Below are positions 44,843-55,203 of a stretch of 64,000 bases of DNA, piece by piece. The notes under the pieces were generated by a model. That model was not told the DNA's origin. It saw nothing but the letters and a program-made list of their open reading frames with translations, and searched no databases. Made by a program: the position numbers and the translations under genes. Origin of the DNA: Chroococcidiopsis sp. TS-821 (lineage in GTDB: Bacteria > Cyanobacteriota > Cyanobacteriia > Cyanobacteriales > Chroococcidiopsidaceae); NCBI RefSeq assembly GCF_002939305.1, contig NZ_MVDI01000002.1, positions 372,001 to 436,000 on the forward strand. The letters are read 5' to 3'. Positions within the stretch are counted from its first letter, which is position 1. Every line of letters starts with the position of its first letter.

Positions 44843-47800
44843 CTAGTTGGTTCGTTGATACAACCAAACTCGCATCAGCGATAGCAGTTGCTCAATATCT
44901 ACGGGCTTAGTAATGTAATCTGATGCACCCGCAGCGATACATTTTTCGCGATCGCCGATCATCGCTTTCGCCGTCAGCGCAATGATGGGTAGAGACTGAA
45001 ACTGTTGTTTGGCGCGAATTGCCTGCATTGCCTCATAACCGTTCATCTCTGGCATCATCACATCCATGAGCACAATATCTATATTTGGGGTTTGTTCTAA
45101 CAGGGCAATTGCTTCTTTACCATTTTCTGCAAATAAAACTTGCATTTGATAGCGCTCTAACACGCTTGTGAGTGCAAAAATATTGCGTACATCGTCATCA
45201 ACAATCAAAACGCGTTTTCCTGTTAGCAGGCTATCGCGCTGTGTTGGTGGTTCGTGAGGTTTAGGTGCAGGTAAAGTGGCTTGCACGCGGTGCAAAAATA
45301 ACGCGGTTTCATCTAATAATCGTTCTAGGGAAACACCAAGTTGCAAATCGCTTCCTTGAGGTTGATCCTTAATAACAATCGCTTGGGCAATGCGTTTGAG
45401 TTCAGTTTCTTCTTGGCGCGTAAGTTCGATACCCGTATAGACAATGATAGGGATCTCGCTATTATCCTGCTGTTTAATCGCTTGAATGAGTTCAAACCCG
45501 CTCATGTCGGGTAGCCCTAGATCGAGGATTAGGCAATCAAAACGCTGTTGTTGCAGTGCGACTAAGGCTTCTGCGCCCGTACCCACAGCCATCACTTCAA
45601 CATCTTTGTTTTCCATCAACTCGGCAATATTTTGACGCTGCGCGGCGTTATCTTCAATGATGAGGAGATTTTTGACTTGATGGGCGGCGATTTCTTTAAT
45701 ATCAGCAAGAACTTTCGCTAAAGCTTCACTGTTAACCGGCTTTTGTAGATAAGCGATCGCTCCAGGAGACAAACTGTAGGTAAAATGTTCGCGTCCCGCA
45801 ATTGTATGTACGGGAATGCGTTGCGTTTTAGGATGCTGCTGGAGACGCTCTAATAAGGCACTACTATCAAGAGCCGGTAAGTTGATATCGACCATAATGC
45901 CATTTGGTTGATACTGCTGGGCGAGTAACAGTCCATCGTTGGCATTTTGTGCTAAAAGAACCTTGAACCCGTGTTGTTGCGCCATATCGAGTAATACGCG
46001 GGCAAAGTTGAGATCGTCTTCAACGATTAACAGCGCGCGATCGCCTTGTTGAATTTCGTTGCGATCGTCTTGCAGGAAGGCGCGAGGAATTTTTCTCTCT
46101 TGTTCATTTTTTTGTTTTTCCCTAACCTCCGATCGCTGACTTCTGATTTCTGGATCGTTAAGCGGTAGATACAGCGTGAACGTACTACCTTCGCCCAAAC
46201 GACTAACAAGCTGAATATCTCCGCCAAGAAGTCGGGCGATTTCGCGGCTAATTGATAAGCCTAAGCCAGTACCGCCGTATTTACGGTTTGTTGTACCGTC
46301 GGCTTGTTGAAACGCTGCAAAAATTAATTCGTGCTTATCTGGTGCAATACCAATTCCGGTATCTTCTACTGCAAAAGCTAACACTGCATCCGCACGATTT
46401 AGCGATTCTTGTTCGGGGTTCCATCCTTCTGTTGCGATATCAATCTTAAAGCTAACTTTTCCTTGTTCAGTAAATTTAAAAGCATTCGCCAACAGATTTT
46501 TTAAAACTTGTTGTAAGCGTTTACCATCGGTATAGATAACGTCAGGTAGGCGATCGCGATCCACCTCGACGCTAAACTCTAACCCTTTGTCTTGCGCCAC
46601 TTGCTGAAATGTCCGCTCAATGTTGACACGCAAGTCGGTTAACGTCAGCGGATTGACATCAACTGACATCGTTCCCGACTCAATTTTGGCAAGATCGAGA
46701 ATGTCGTTAATCAGTCCGAGTAAGTCTTTTCCCGAAGCATAAATCGTGCGGCTGTATTCAACTTGTTTTTCGGTTAAGTTGCCTGCTGTATTATCCGCAA
46801 GTAGTTTCGCTAAAATTAATAAACTGTTGAGCGGTGTCCTCAGTTCGTGGGACATATTCGCGAGAAACTGCGATTTATATTGCGAAATTCGCTCTAATTC
46901 GGCAGCTTTTTCCTCTAAAGACTGTCGGGCGCGGTCAACTTCTTGGTTTTTTTGTTCTACTTCTTGGTTTCGCGCCGCTAGTAATTCGGCTTTTTCTTCA
47001 AGTTCTGCGTTGAGTTGCTGCAGTTCTTCATTTGTCTGCTGTAATTCTTCTTGCTGTTGTTCGAGGCGGTAATTGCTGTTTCGCAGTTCTTCTTGCTGCG
47101 CTTGCAGTTCAGTCGTTAAAGCCTGTGCTTGCTGTAGTAGTTGCTGCGTGCGCGCGTCAGAAGCGATCGTATTGAGAACAATCGCTAAGTTATCACTTGC
47201 TTGCTCTAAAAATGTCACTTGCAGTTCGCTAAAGCGTTGTAATGATGCAAGTTCAATAACGGCGCTAACTTGGGAATTGAATACTATCGGTAAAACAATA
47301 ATCGTTTGCGGTGTTGCTTCACCTAAACCTGAACGAATTCGCAGATAGTGACTTGGTACTTCAGTTATGATTTTTTGCTGTGTTAAGGCACATTGTCCGA
47401 TTAAACCTTCGCCTAATTGAAATTTTTGTGGTATCTGTTCTTGATGTGCATAGCTGCTTAAAAGTCGCAGAACTGGTTTTTCATCGTGAGTATCCATCAC
47501 GTAGAAAACACCTTGTTGGGCATTTACTAATGGAACCAATTCAGCTAAAACAGATTCAGCAACTTTCTTGGTATTTCTTTGACCTTGAAGCATGAGCGCA
47601 AACTTTGCTAAGTTCGACTTCAGCCATGCTTGCTCATTATTTTTTATCGTTGTTGTGCGTAAACTCGCAATCATCTGATTAAATGTCCGAGTTAAGACGC
47701 CAACTTCATCTTGGCGATTTTGTTCAGGAACACTAACAAATAAATCTCCTGCGGCTAGTTTTGTCGCCACTGTAGAAACTTCGGCGAGAGGTTGTGAGAT

Positions 47801-48427
47801 ATTTTTGCTCAGAAAATAAGCGATTAAAATTAACGTGCCAAAAGCGAGGGGAACACCAAAAAGGATAGTGTAAATTGTTTGTTGCGTTGCGGCTGTGGCT
47901 AGTTGCGATCGCTGCTGTAATAATTCGCGTTCTTCTACCTCCATATCGGCTAAGATCGCGCGAATGCGATCCATCAAATCTTTGCCTTCACCAGTCAGGA
48001 TAACTTGCCGTGCTGCTTCAAAACCTTGCGTTTTTTGTAGGGTTAGTGTTTGTTGAATCAGTGCTATTCTGCGATTAACTAACGGTTCCAAAACAGCAAT
48101 TCTACTTTGTTGGCTGGGATTATCTGATGTGAGTTGACGCAGAGCGTTAAGGTTTTGGTCTATCACTGCCATTGCTGCATTATAAGGCTCAAGGTAGCGT
48201 GTATCGCCTGTCAGAATATAGCCTCTTTGTCCAGTTTCGGCATCTTTAATTCTTGAACTGAGATCTTCTAACTCTGTAATAACTCGGTAGCTATGATTTT
48301 CTCTACGTGCCGTATCGATCAGCTGTACTGTATTGCGATAAGAAACTATGCCAATTGTGCTTAGCATTATTAATGCCAAAGCAAAACTCGCCCCAATTTT
48401 TGTCCCTATTTTAAAGTTATTCAACAT
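44843..48427 (-). CDS. CHASE3-HAMP-GAF hybrid histidine kinase with three receiver domains
   Basis: A 1194-aa membrane kinase. TM1 is at about 12-30, extracytoplasmic CHASE3 at about 35-180, TM2 at about 183-205, HAMP at about 207-262 and GAF at about 285-425. A long Gln/Glu-rich coiled coil at about 430-520 precedes HisKA ([10 protein letters not shown] near 532) and HATPase_c ([24 protein letters not shown]). Three receivers follow, with [19 protein letters not shown] and [10 protein letters not shown]. Its ATG lies inside the last codons of ureG (7-bp overlap) and cheR follows by 4 bp. The domain order is common in cyanobacterial phosphorelays; the ligand is unknown. Confidence 0.93.
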   Translation of the reverse strand: MLNNFKIGTKIGASFALALIMLSTIGIVSYRNTVQLIDTARRENHSYRVITELEDLSSRIKDAETGQRGYILTGDTRYLEPYNAAMAVIDQNLNALRQLTSDNPSQQSRIAVLEPLVNRRIALIQQTLTLQKTQGFEAARQVILTGEGKDLMDRIRAILADMEVEERELLQQRSQLATAATQQTIYTILFGVPLAFGTLILIAYFLSKNISQPLAEVSTVATKLAAGDLFVSVPEQNRQDEVGVLTRTFNQMIASLRTTTIKNNEQAWLKSNLAKFALMLQGQRNTKKVAESVLAELVPLVNAQQGVFYVMDTHDEKPVLRLLSSYAHQEQIPQKFQLGEGLIGQCALTQQKIITEVPSHYLRIRSGLGEATPQTIIVLPIVFNSQVSAVIELASLQRFSELQVTFLEQASDNLAIVLNTIASDARTQQLLQQAQALTTELQAQQEELRNSNYRLEQQQEELQQTNEELQQLNAELEEKAELLAARNQEVEQKNQEVDRARQSLEEKAAELERISQYKSQFLANMSHELRTPLNSLLILAKLLADNTAGNLTEKQVEYSRTIYASGKDLLGLINDILDLAKIESGTMSVDVNPLTLTDLRVNIERTFQQVAQDKGLEFSVEVDRDRLPDVIYTDGKRLQQVLKNLLANAFKFTEQGKVSFKIDIATEGWNPEQESLNRADAVLAFAVEDTGIGIAPDKHELIFAAFQQADGTTNRKYGGTGLGLSISREIARLLGGDIQLVSRLGEGSTFTLYLPLNDPEIRSQRSEVREKQKNEQERKIPRAFLQDDRNEIQQGDRALLIVEDDLNFARVLLDMAQQHGFKVLLAQNANDGLLLAQQYQPNGIMVDINLPALDSSALLERLQQHPKTQRIPVHTIAGREHFTYSLSPGAIAYLQKPVNSEALAKVLADIKEIAAHQVKNLLIIEDNAAQRQNIAELMENKDVEVMAVGTGAEALVALQQQRFDCLILDLGLPDMSGFELIQAIKQQDNSEIPIIVYTGIELTRQEETELKRIAQAIVIKDQPQGSDLQLGVSLERLLDETALFLHRVQATLPAPKPHEPPTQRDSLLTGKRVLIVDDDVRNIFALTSVLERYQMQVLFAENGKEAIALLEQTPNIDIVLMDVMMPEMNGYEAMQAIRAKQQFQSLPIIALTAKAMIGDREKCIAAGASDYITKPVDIEQLLSLMRVWLYQRTN

Positions 48428-49023
48428 TCCTCACAATTCATTCGCACGAAATCAATGACTGTTGCGAGTCCCTCGTGAGTTTTTAAGTTTGTAAAAACAA
48501 AAGGTTTATTGCCTCGCATTCGCTTAGCATCGCGTTCCATAATATTAAGATCGGCTCCGACTAAAGGTGCTAAATCAATTTTATTAATGATTAATAAATC
48601 TGACTTAGTAATTCCTGGACCACCTTTGCGCGGAATTTTATCGCCAGCAGCAACATCGATGACGTAAATCGTTAAATCAACTAATTCGGGGCTAAAGGTA
48701 GCAGCTAAATTATCACCGCCGCTTTCGAGAAAAACTAAATCAAGATCGCCAAAGCGCTGTTCGAGTTGTTCAATCGCAGCTAAATTCATTGAAGCATCTT
48801 CGCGAATTGCCGTGTGCGGACATCCTCCAGTTTCCACACCTAAAATGCGATCGCTACTCAGCGCTTGAGAACGTACCAAATATTGGGCATCTTCCTGCGT
48901 ATAAATATCATTGGTCACTACCGCTAGATGATACTGTTCGCGCATTGCTTTACACAACGCATCAACCAACGCCGTTTTCCCCGACCCGACAGGACCTGCG
49001 ACACCTACTCGAAACGCACTCAT
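48421..49023 (-). CDS. ureG: Urease accessory GTPase UreG
   Basis: Ni2+-binding SIMIBI GTPase that powers nickel delivery into urease. It has 200 aa, normal length. Motifs are the Walker [13 protein letters not shown] near 10-20, the CPH metal-binding motif in [11 protein letters not shown] near 67, [19 protein letters not shown] near 98 and the guanine-specificity INKIDLAP near 147. It is third in the ureE-ureF-ureG order and overlaps the downstream kinase gene by 7 bp. Confidence 0.96.
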   Translation of the reverse strand: MSAFRVGVAGPVGSGKTALVDALCKAMREQYHLAVVTNDIYTQEDAQYLVRSQALSSDRILGVETGGCPHTAIREDASMNLAAIEQLEQRFGDLDLVFLESGGDNLAATFSPELVDLTIYVIDVAAGDKIPRKGGPGITKSDLLIINKIDLAPLVGADLNIMERDAKRMRGNKPFVFTNLKTHEGLATVIDFVRMNCEEC

Positions 49024-49074
49024 AATTAGCGATTAGCAGTTATCAGAATTTTGCTCACTATTCTAAACTGTATA

Positions 49075-49749
49075 CTAACTACGAAATAATCTTGTATACT
49101 GAGTTTCGTGTGCCATACTCGCTAGCGACAATCCCCAAGTGCAGCTAGACAAGTCATCATCACTTAAGCTGATAATCTCTGTCGCAGCATTCATCAGATC
49201 GGGAAATAAATTTAATATTATTTGTTGTCCTGCCGTTTGTCCTAGGGGAATCAATTTCACTCCAGCGGTGACAAGGTTCGTCGTCCAACTGTGTAAATAT
49301 CCCAAAACAACTGACGATAGCGGTTCTATGTGCCAAGAAGCCGCCGCCATGCCAAACGCGATCGCATAATTACAAGGTTCTACCGCATCAACGATTGGCA
49401 ATACCTGCGGTTGTAATTGTAAGAGGAGTTTAGCAAGCGATCGCCCCATCTGCCAACTTGATAAACGTAATTCCTCGGTTTCTCGCGCCGCCGATAGCCA
49501 ATGATTCCAATAGCTTAAAGCTTCTGTATCTTTGTTTTGTACCGCAGAATACGCCCGCACCATCACAGCGGCTTCTAGCCGAATCGCGCCATAACGCAGT
49601 TCTTGTTCTAACCAATGCTGTAAGCTTTGTGCATCGCTAATCGTACCCTCATCTACCAGTGCTTCGATTCCCTCGGAATAACTATATGCACCCACAGGTA
49701 ATGCTGGGCTAGCAAGTTGCAAAAGATACAGTATCGGTTCAATTGTCAT
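49075..49749 (-). CDS. ureF: Urease accessory protein UreF
   Basis: All-helical 224-aa protein that forms the UreF-UreH-UreG complex and controls nickel insertion into apo-urease. Family features are [27 protein letters not shown] near 8-34, [17 protein letters not shown] near 45-62, and GFGMAA-like [13 protein letters not shown] near 130. It lies 26 bp after ureE and 51 bp before ureG. Confidence 0.94.
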   Translation of the reverse strand: MTIEPILYLLQLASPALPVGAYSYSEGIEALVDEGTISDAQSLQHWLEQELRYGAIRLEAAVMVRAYSAVQNKDTEALSYWNHWLSAARETEELRLSSWQMGRSLAKLLLQLQPQVLPIVDAVEPCNYAIAFGMAAASWHIEPLSSVVLGYLHSWTTNLVTAGVKLIPLGQTAGQQIILNLFPDLMNAATEIISLSDDDLSSCTWGLSLASMAHETQYTRLFRS

Positions 49750-49775
49750 TAATTGTTTATGACCAAGGCTAACTG

Positions 49776-50207
49776 CTAATGATGATGTCTGTACGCGCCA
49801 ATTTCTGGTTGAAATGGTAACACGGCTTCGCGTACTTGCGTTCCGAGTTGTTCTAGCATGGTGCGTAAAACTGGATCGGGTGACAACTGCAAATAATCTT
49901 GGGCAACTTCTACAGGTACGTGACGATTTCCTAAATGATATGCAGCTTTCAGGAGTAACATTGGAGTTGCCGTTACCACAAGTACAGGTTCTGGTTTAGC
50001 CACTACCCGTACAATAACACTTGCATCTTCAGTTTGCAGTAAGTCACCATCGCGCAGTACTGTACCTCTTGGTAAACGTAAAAATACAATTTCGTCTTGA
50101 GTTTCAATGCGATAGCGACTCCGAGTTCGTTCTTCCGCAGTGAGTGCTAACGTAAAATTTACTACAGTATCAGAATTAGATGGCTGACGTTGCGTAAGTG
50201 CAATCAT
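49776..50207 (-). CDS. ureE: Urease accessory nickel chaperone UreE
   Basis: Nickel-carrying chaperone, 143 aa from the ATG at 50207, which forms an ATGA overlap with the pyrD stop; a longer frame into pyrD is not credible. The N-terminal peptide-binding domain ([30 protein letters not shown]) is followed by the metal-binding C-terminal domain ([14 protein letters not shown], with the conserved His). The C-terminus has only a short His tail (YRHHH), not the long His-rich tail of Klebsiella UreE. Confidence 0.93.
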   Translation of the reverse strand: MIALTQRQPSNSDTVVNFTLALTAEERTRSRYRIETQDEIVFLRLPRGTVLRDGDLLQTEDASVIVRVVAKPEPVLVVTATPMLLLKAAYHLGNRHVPVEVAQDYLQLSPDPVLRTMLEQLGTQVREAVLPFQPEIGAYRHHH

Positions 50208-51385
50208 AAGTTTTTGGTTGAGTGTAATCCTACCGCATCGACAATTGAATCGAGTTTGTGTTCTTCGAGTTTGAGCAGCAAACCTTGCAAGATCCGGCGT
50301 ACCATCCACGGTCCTTCATAAATCCAACCAGTGTAAACTTGCACGAGACTCGCACCTGCAATCATTTTCTCCCAAGCATCTTGCGCCGTAAAGATTCCGC
50401 CAACGCCAATAATCGGAAGCTGTCCTTGTGTTTGTTGGTAAATAAACCGGATAATTTCAGTAGCGCGATCGCGTACGGGTAAACCACTGATTCCGCCAGC
50501 TTCTTCGGTAATCGGTTTTCCCGTTTGTGGCAATATTTTTGTAGTGATGCGATCGCGACTGATGGTTGTATTTGTCGCAATCATCCCCGCAAGTTGATAG
50601 CTTTGAGCAATTTCTACGATCGCCGCAATTTCTTCCCAGTCAAGATCGGGAGCAATTTTGACGCAAATTGGCTTAGAAGCTTGATTTTCTTGTTGTAACG
50701 CATCCAGAATTGAACTTAATTCGGCAGTATTTTGCAGCGATCGCAACCCTGGTGTATTGGGGGAAGATACATTGACAACAAAATAATCTCCCAAATCTTT
50801 GAGTAATCGAAAACTTTCTAAATAGTCTGAGGCTGCGGCTTCTAGCGGAGTAATTTTTGATTTTCCTAAATTGACTCCTAGCGGTATCAAATGAGAAGCC
50901 TTTTGTAATCGTTTTGCCATCATCGCCGCACCAGAATTGTTAAATCCCATGCGATTTAAAGCCGCGCGATCTTGTGGTAAACGAAATAAGCGCGGGCGGG
51001 GGTTTCCTGGTTGCGCGTGAAATGTCACTGTACCAACTTCCGCAAAGCCAAACCCAAAGTTTTCCCACACGCTAGCCGCCACACCATCTTTATCAAATCC
51101 AGCGGCTAAACCAACAGGATTGGGAAAATGAATTCCCCATAGTTTTTGTTCCAACCGCGTATCGGTTAAACACAGTGATTTTTGTAATACACTTTGCGTT
51201 GACTTTGTCACTGGGTGCTGTGGTGAATTTTCTAAGAAGCTAAGCGCGCTAATCGTTCTTTGATACAACCATTCTGGATCAGTCTTTAATCCAGTAAATA
51301 GTACAGGTCGAATGACCAGTTTGTAGAGATCCCACTCGTATTTTGAATTCAAGTTTAATCTTGCCACGCTCTTGCTGCTGTCCAA
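50204..51385 (-). CDS. pyrD: Dihydroorotate dehydrogenase (quinone), class 2
   Basis: FMN enzyme that oxidises dihydroorotate to orotate using membrane quinone, fourth step of pyrimidine synthesis. The 393-aa protein has the N-terminal membrane-associating segment ([13 protein letters not shown]), [17 protein letters not shown] near 85, the [15 protein letters not shown] catalytic-Ser loop near 205, and FMN-binding [15 protein letters not shown] and [12 protein letters not shown]. The start is uncertain: the ATG at 51385 overlaps the upstream methyltransferase gene by 31 bp, and a TTG or GTG slightly downstream is possible. It is coupled by ATGA to ureE. Confidence 0.95.
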   Translation of the reverse strand: MDSSKSVARLNLNSKYEWDLYKLVIRPVLFTGLKTDPEWLYQRTISALSFLENSPQHPVTKSTQSVLQKSLCLTDTRLEQKLWGIHFPNPVGLAAGFDKDGVAASVWENFGFGFAEVGTVTFHAQPGNPRPRLFRLPQDRAALNRMGFNNSGAAMMAKRLQKASHLIPLGVNLGKSKITPLEAAASDYLESFRLLKDLGDYFVVNVSSPNTPGLRSLQNTAELSSILDALQQENQASKPICVKIAPDLDWEEIAAIVEIAQSYQLAGMIATNTTISRDRITTKILPQTGKPITEEAGGISGLPVRDRATEIIRFIYQQTQGQLPIIGVGGIFTAQDAWEKMIAGASLVQVYTGWIYEGPWMVRRILQGLLLKLEEHKLDSIVDAVGLHSTKNL

Positions 51386-52062
51386 TGTCGATCCGAAGAT
51401 TGATAAACCTTTACATTGCGTAAATTGGCTTGCTTTATCAAATCGCGAACCTCATCCAAAGTCAGCGCAGCATGAAGCGAGTCGCGAAATAATTTCTTTT
51501 GTTGTTCGTCGTATTCTGCACCAATACTTGCAACTAAAGCATCCATTGTCTCGACATCTGCAGGACGAATCAAGTCACGAATAAATAAAGCGCCTTGTGG
51601 TTGTAGTACGCGTGCTACTTCATGAAAAAAGGGTAGAGGATCTGGCAAGTGGTGTACTAAGCTGTTAGAAATCACCATCTGAAATTGTCCGTCAGAATAA
51701 GGCATTTTTTTAGCATCAGCAGTTTCGAGAAAAATCTGTTGTTCTAGGTCAGCGTTTTGAACGTGCTGCCAGCCAAGCTGTAACATATTTTGAGCTAAAT
51801 CAATACCCCATATCTGCCATTGCGGACACTTTGCGGCAATTAATAAGGGAATTCTTGCTGTACCTGTACCAACATCCAGAACTTTCGCTGCACAACGAGG
51901 TCCTAACTCAATCACGCTTTCGGCAAAGGCAGTATTAACTTCTGTAAAGTCCATTGCATCGTACTCTACCGCCTCTTCCCAGCTATCCATCACTTCTGGT
52001 TCTAAAACTCGTGGCAGTGTCACTTGAAGAATTTGATTTTGCGATTGATGGTTGATTGACAT
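51355..52062 (-). CDS. Class I SAM-dependent methyltransferase
   Basis: A 235-aa Rossmann-fold methyltransferase of the Methyltransf_11/25 type. The SAM motif is [16 protein letters not shown] near 60, with acidic [10 protein letters not shown] near 85, motif [18 protein letters not shown] near 125 and [11 protein letters not shown] near 155. Substrate not assigned. I start at the ATG at 52062; an upstream extension of 43 codons is translated repeat-like DNA and is not credible. It precedes pyrD with an overlap, so it is part of the same transcription unit. Confidence 0.86.
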   Translation of the reverse strand: MSINHQSQNQILQVTLPRVLEPEVMDSWEEAVEYDAMDFTEVNTAFAESVIELGPRCAAKVLDVGTGTARIPLLIAAKCPQWQIWGIDLAQNMLQLGWQHVQNADLEQQIFLETADAKKMPYSDGQFQMVISNSLVHHLPDPLPFFHEVARVLQPQGALFIRDLIRPADVETMDALVASIGAEYDEQQKKLFRDSLHAALTLDEVRDLIKQANLRNVKVYQSSDRHWTAARAWQD

Positions 52063-52084
52063 AATAATACCAATTCGTTCTGAA

Positions 52085-52780
52085 CTATTCTCCTCTGCTC
52101 CTCTGCTCCTCTGCTTCTTTATGTTGTTGTAAATAAGCCAAAGCTTCTTCCGTTTCCACTTGCGGAAAATCAGCATAGAAGCGACTAACACTCATAAAAA
52201 ATCGCGGTGTTTCCAACACAATCACGCGATCGCCCCACCGTTCTAGCCAAGGAATCAAACCGTGTGGTGCAACTGGCGCGCATAACAGTATGGCGGCGGG
52301 ATTTTGGGCTTTCAAAGCTTGAGCAGCAACAGCCATTGTCATTCCGGTAGCAATACCATCATCAACGATAATCGCGATCGCACCTTCTGCATTAACTTCG
52401 GGACACGCAGGCGCAAGTTGGGCAAGTTGTGCTTGTGCTTTTGCCGTAGCTTCTGCTAGCGCGGCTTTTCCTTGACGCGAATGAGGAATGAAAAATGGCG
52501 TTTCCTCAGCCCACAGCACGTTACCATCAGCAGTAACAGCACCAATTGCCAATTCGGGATTTTTAGGATGGCTAATTTTTTTAGCAACTAAAATACTTAA
52601 AGGACAATGTAATAATTGTGCAACTGGCAGACCTACAGGTATACCGCCGCGTGGTAGTGCGTAGACAATTGGTTGAGCATCAAGTGTTGATAGTGGTGGC
52701 TGAGTTAAAGCAAAAGCAATGGCTTGTGCTAGCTGTTCGCCAGCATCAATGCGATCGCGAAAGAGAGGAAAATCTGACAT
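52085..52780 (-). CDS. Phosphoribosyltransferase-like protein
   Basis: A 231-aa protein from the ATG at 52780. It has a PRTase fold: VYALPRGGIPVGLPVAQLL near 40-58 and the PRPP loop AIAIIVDDGIATGMTM near 137-152. FRDRIDAGEQLAQAI at the N-terminus is typical of the PRTase group often fused to hydrolases. The nucleobase is not assigned. The last 12 residues (KEAEEQRSRGE) are encoded by an 8-bp tandem repeat, so the C-terminus may differ between strains. It heads the minus-strand run toward pyrD. Confidence 0.82.
   Translation of the reverse strand: MSDFPLFRDRIDAGEQLAQAIAFALTQPPLSTLDAQPIVYALPRGGIPVGLPVAQLLHCPLSILVAKKISHPKNPELAIGAVTADGNVLWAEETPFFIPHSRQGKAALAEATAKAQAQLAQLAPACPEVNAEGAIAIIVDDGIATGMTMAVAAQALKAQNPAAILLCAPVAPHGLIPWLERWGDRVIVLETPRFFMSVSRFYADFPQVETEEALAYLQQHKEAEEQRSRGE
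52090..52113. repeat. Tandem octanucleotide repeat (CTCCTCTG)x3
   Basis: Three perfect copies overlap the 3' end of the phosphoribosyltransferase gene. Similar GCAGAGGAG-like low-complexity sequence recurs in other intergenic spaces (for example near 27670, 34520 and 33355). Confidence 0.85.
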
Positions 52781-52953
52781 GAGTGCGCCTAACATTATAA
52801 AAGCGCGATAGTCTTATTTCTATGATGACTGATTTTAGCTTTTGAGTGTAACGATCCTGAAATTGATCGCACTACAGTAAAATTGAGGGGCAACTAGGAT
52901 GCTGCGCGAAGCGCAATCGCATTTTATTTCAACTGACGACGCTATTCCACATC

Positions 52954-53649
52954 ATGACTAGCAGCGAAGAGCAACTTAGTCTTTTTCCAGATCCTAACAC
53001 TGCTTCAGAAACATCGGCAGCAGCGCAGCCTGAATTAATTCCAACCGACGCTAAAATTCCGATTCCCCCCGGTACGTATTCTACAATGACGGAAATTGCG
53101 CAGCATTGCAATGCATGTCATCGCTGCGGGCTTGGCAAAACTCGCACGCACGCCGTAGTTGGACGCGGAAATTTGCAAGCACCGATTATGCTCGTTGGTG
53201 AAGCACCAGGGCAAAATGAAGATGAAACCGGATTACCCTTTGTTGGTAAAGCAGGGCAACTTCTTGATAAAATTCTAGCCTCTGTAAAACTCGATACAGA
53301 CGAACACGTTTATATTTGTAACATCATTAAATGCCGTCCGCCTAACAACCGCGTTCCCACCACTGACGAAATCAGCGCGTGTAAACCTTACCTTCTAGAA
53401 CAAATTCGTTTGGTTGACCCAAAAATCATTCTATTTACTGGTGCAACGGCTCTTAAAGGCTTGACAGGAGAAAAACGCGGAATTAGTAAAATTCGCGGAA
53501 ACTGGATTGAGTGGGAAGGACGCTTATGCATGCCAATTTTTCATCCAGCCTATTTATTGCGCAACCCTTCTCGCGAACGCGGTAGTCCCAAATGGTTGAT
53601 GTGGCAAGATATCCAAGCAGTACGTGCCAAGTTAGATGAGATGCAATAG
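52954..53649 (+). CDS. Type 4 (iron-sulfur) uracil-DNA glycosylase
   Basis: Removes uracil from DNA. The 231-aa protein has a low-complexity N-terminal 45 residues. Cysteine ligands for a [4Fe-4S] cluster come from the HCNACHRCGL segment (C52, C55, C58), IIKCRPPNNR and ISACKP. Motif A is GEAPGQNEDETGLPFVG and the active-site motif HPAYLLRNP is near 198. It is divergent from the phosphoribosyltransferase gene and followed by GGGTAATGGG-type sequence. Confidence 0.92.
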   Translation: MTSSEEQLSLFPDPNTASETSAAAQPELIPTDAKIPIPPGTYSTMTEIAQHCNACHRCGLGKTRTHAVVGRGNLQAPIMLVGEAPGQNEDETGLPFVGKAGQLLDKILASVKLDTDEHVYICNIIKCRPPNNRVPTTDEISACKPYLLEQIRLVDPKIILFTGATALKGLTGEKRGISKIRGNWIEWEGRLCMPIFHPAYLLRNPSRERGSPKWLMWQDIQAVRAKLDEMQ

Positions 53650-53764
53650 ACCTTTTGTGTAAATCTGGGTAATGGGTCATTGTTGCTTAATATTCTTTGC
53701 GATCGCCAATTACTATTGACCAGTTACCAGTTTCCAGCTTTTAAGTACGCTTATTGTCGCATAC

Positions 53765-54361
53765 TTACAAATTAGTTTGACAATCGCGTAACCATGTCCG
53801 TATTGCTTGGGCAATAATGCCGTTACTACTATCTCTAGGAGGTGTCACAGGTCTTTGAGAAGGATACGACCCTGTGCGCGAAAACATGATGGCGAGTCGC
53901 CAAGTACCTTCGGTACGCGTGAAAAATAGCCAATGAAACTGTTGTAGTTCGACAGGTTTTCCATCGATATACTGTCGTTCGAGCGTTGTGATAAAGACTT
54001 GTTGCGGCTGTTGTGCATTTGTTGCTTCTATATCAGGAGTATATTCGCCAGGACCAAGCGTTAGCGGTGCAAACTCAGGACGTCCAGCAATAATTACGTA
54101 AGTATAAATATCAACGATCGCATCGCGACGACGAGTACGTTGGCTAATTCGATTCGCATAGCTTGGTAAAACTGGCAACAGTTGTGCAGTTAAGGTTTCT
54201 ACATCTTCGGTTTGACACTGCGGCGATCGCTGAGCAAATCCTATCGATTGTTGAAGATATGTATTATTGACTGGCTTTATTCCGATAATTTCTAGGTTGA
54301 AGCTATAAGCAAATAAGTAAACAGCGTAAATCGAAATCCGCAGCCTTCTCACCGCTATCAT
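53765..54361 (-). CDS. Conserved cyanobacterial protein of unknown function
   Basis: I do not recognise a named family. The 198-aa protein has a hydrophobic N-terminal segment (about 8-28, [20 protein letters not shown]) preceded by Arg residues, which could be a signal peptide or anchor. A mixed alpha/beta domain follows with [33 protein letters not shown], and [26 protein letters not shown]. Its start forms an ATGA overlap with the pyrF stop, so it is translated from the tyrS/pyrF-side transcript. Confidence 0.7.
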   Translation of the reverse strand: MIAVRRLRISIYAVYLFAYSFNLEIIGIKPVNNTYLQQSIGFAQRSPQCQTEDVETLTAQLLPVLPSYANRISQRTRRRDAIVDIYTYVIIAGRPEFAPLTLGPGEYTPDIEATNAQQPQQVFITTLERQYIDGKPVELQQFHWLFFTRTEGTWRLAIMFSRTGSYPSQRPVTPPRDSSNGIIAQAIRTWLRDCQTNL

Positions 54362-55071
54362 GAGGCTGCTAACTCTTCACAAATGCGCATCCAAGCTGTT
54401 TTTGGGTCTTCAGATGCTGTAATGGGACGCCCAACCACAAGATAGTCGGCTCCAGCTTTGAGGGCTTGTGCGGGAGTAAGCGATCGCTTTTGATCTCCCC
54501 CTTCTGCCCAAAGAGGTCGTACCCCAGGACAAACGAGTAAAAAATTGTCACCGCAAATTTGACGTAACTGCGCGACTTCTTGCGGCGAACAAACCGCGCC
54601 ATCTAAACCTGCTGCTTGGGCTAATAGCGCCATTTGTAGCGCGTATTCAGGTAACTCTAACGGAACTTTTAAATCAAACGCCAGCTGTCGCGCCGAAATA
54701 CTCGTTAACAGTGTAATCGCTAGCACTTTCGGGGGTGTTACGCCAGCTGATGCAGCCCCTTGTTGTACCGCCTGATGCGCGGCGGCGATCGCATCTTTCC
54801 CGGCTGTGGCGTGAATGGTGAGCAAATCAACTCCATAACGCCCCACCGCCCGACACGCACCCGCCATTGTGTTGGGAATGTCGTGAAACTTCAGATCCAA
54901 AAAAATTCGCTTTTGCTGGTTTTTCAGGATTTTTAAGATACCTGGACCACTATTGACAAAAAGTTCTAAACCAACTTTCCAGAAAGTGACTTCTGGTAGT
55001 TTTTCCAGTAAAGCGATCGCTTCGGCTTCGCTGGCGACATCTAAAGGCACAATAATGCGGTCTGGGGACAT
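54358..55071 (-). CDS. pyrF: Orotidine 5'-phosphate decarboxylase
   Basis: Last step of UMP synthesis: decarboxylates OMP. The 237-aa TIM barrel has [19 protein letters not shown] at the N-terminus and the catalytic Asp-Lys-Asp segment [14 protein letters not shown] near 57-70. It has the phosphate-binding VCPGVRP and [10 protein letters not shown] near the C-terminus. The ATGA overlap with the following gene implies coupled translation. Confidence 0.95.
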   Translation of the reverse strand: MSPDRIIVPLDVASEAEAIALLEKLPEVTFWKVGLELFVNSGPGILKILKNQQKRIFLDLKFHDIPNTMAGACRAVGRYGVDLLTIHATAGKDAIAAAHQAVQQGAASAGVTPPKVLAITLLTSISARQLAFDLKVPLELPEYALQMALLAQAAGLDGAVCSPQEVAQLRQICGDNFLLVCPGVRPLWAEGGDQKRSLTPAQALKAGADYLVVGRPITASEDPKTAWMRICEELAAS

Positions 55072-55203
55072 TATGGGGGTCAGGGGTCGGGTTTGCAGCG
55101 GTGCGGCGGGTATTTGAGTTGGGGAAAGACAAGTGGTAATTAGAGCTTTTCTGCGCTTTTATACTCCTACCCTTTACAACTAGCCACTAGTCACTCAATT
55201 TAA

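Noticed and set aside
46746-47348. Two Ser/Cys-rich plus-strand frames opposite the giant hybrid kinase
   Set aside because: They are the antisense of the Gln/Glu-rich coiled coil, whose reverse complement naturally reads as Ser/Cys-rich sequence.
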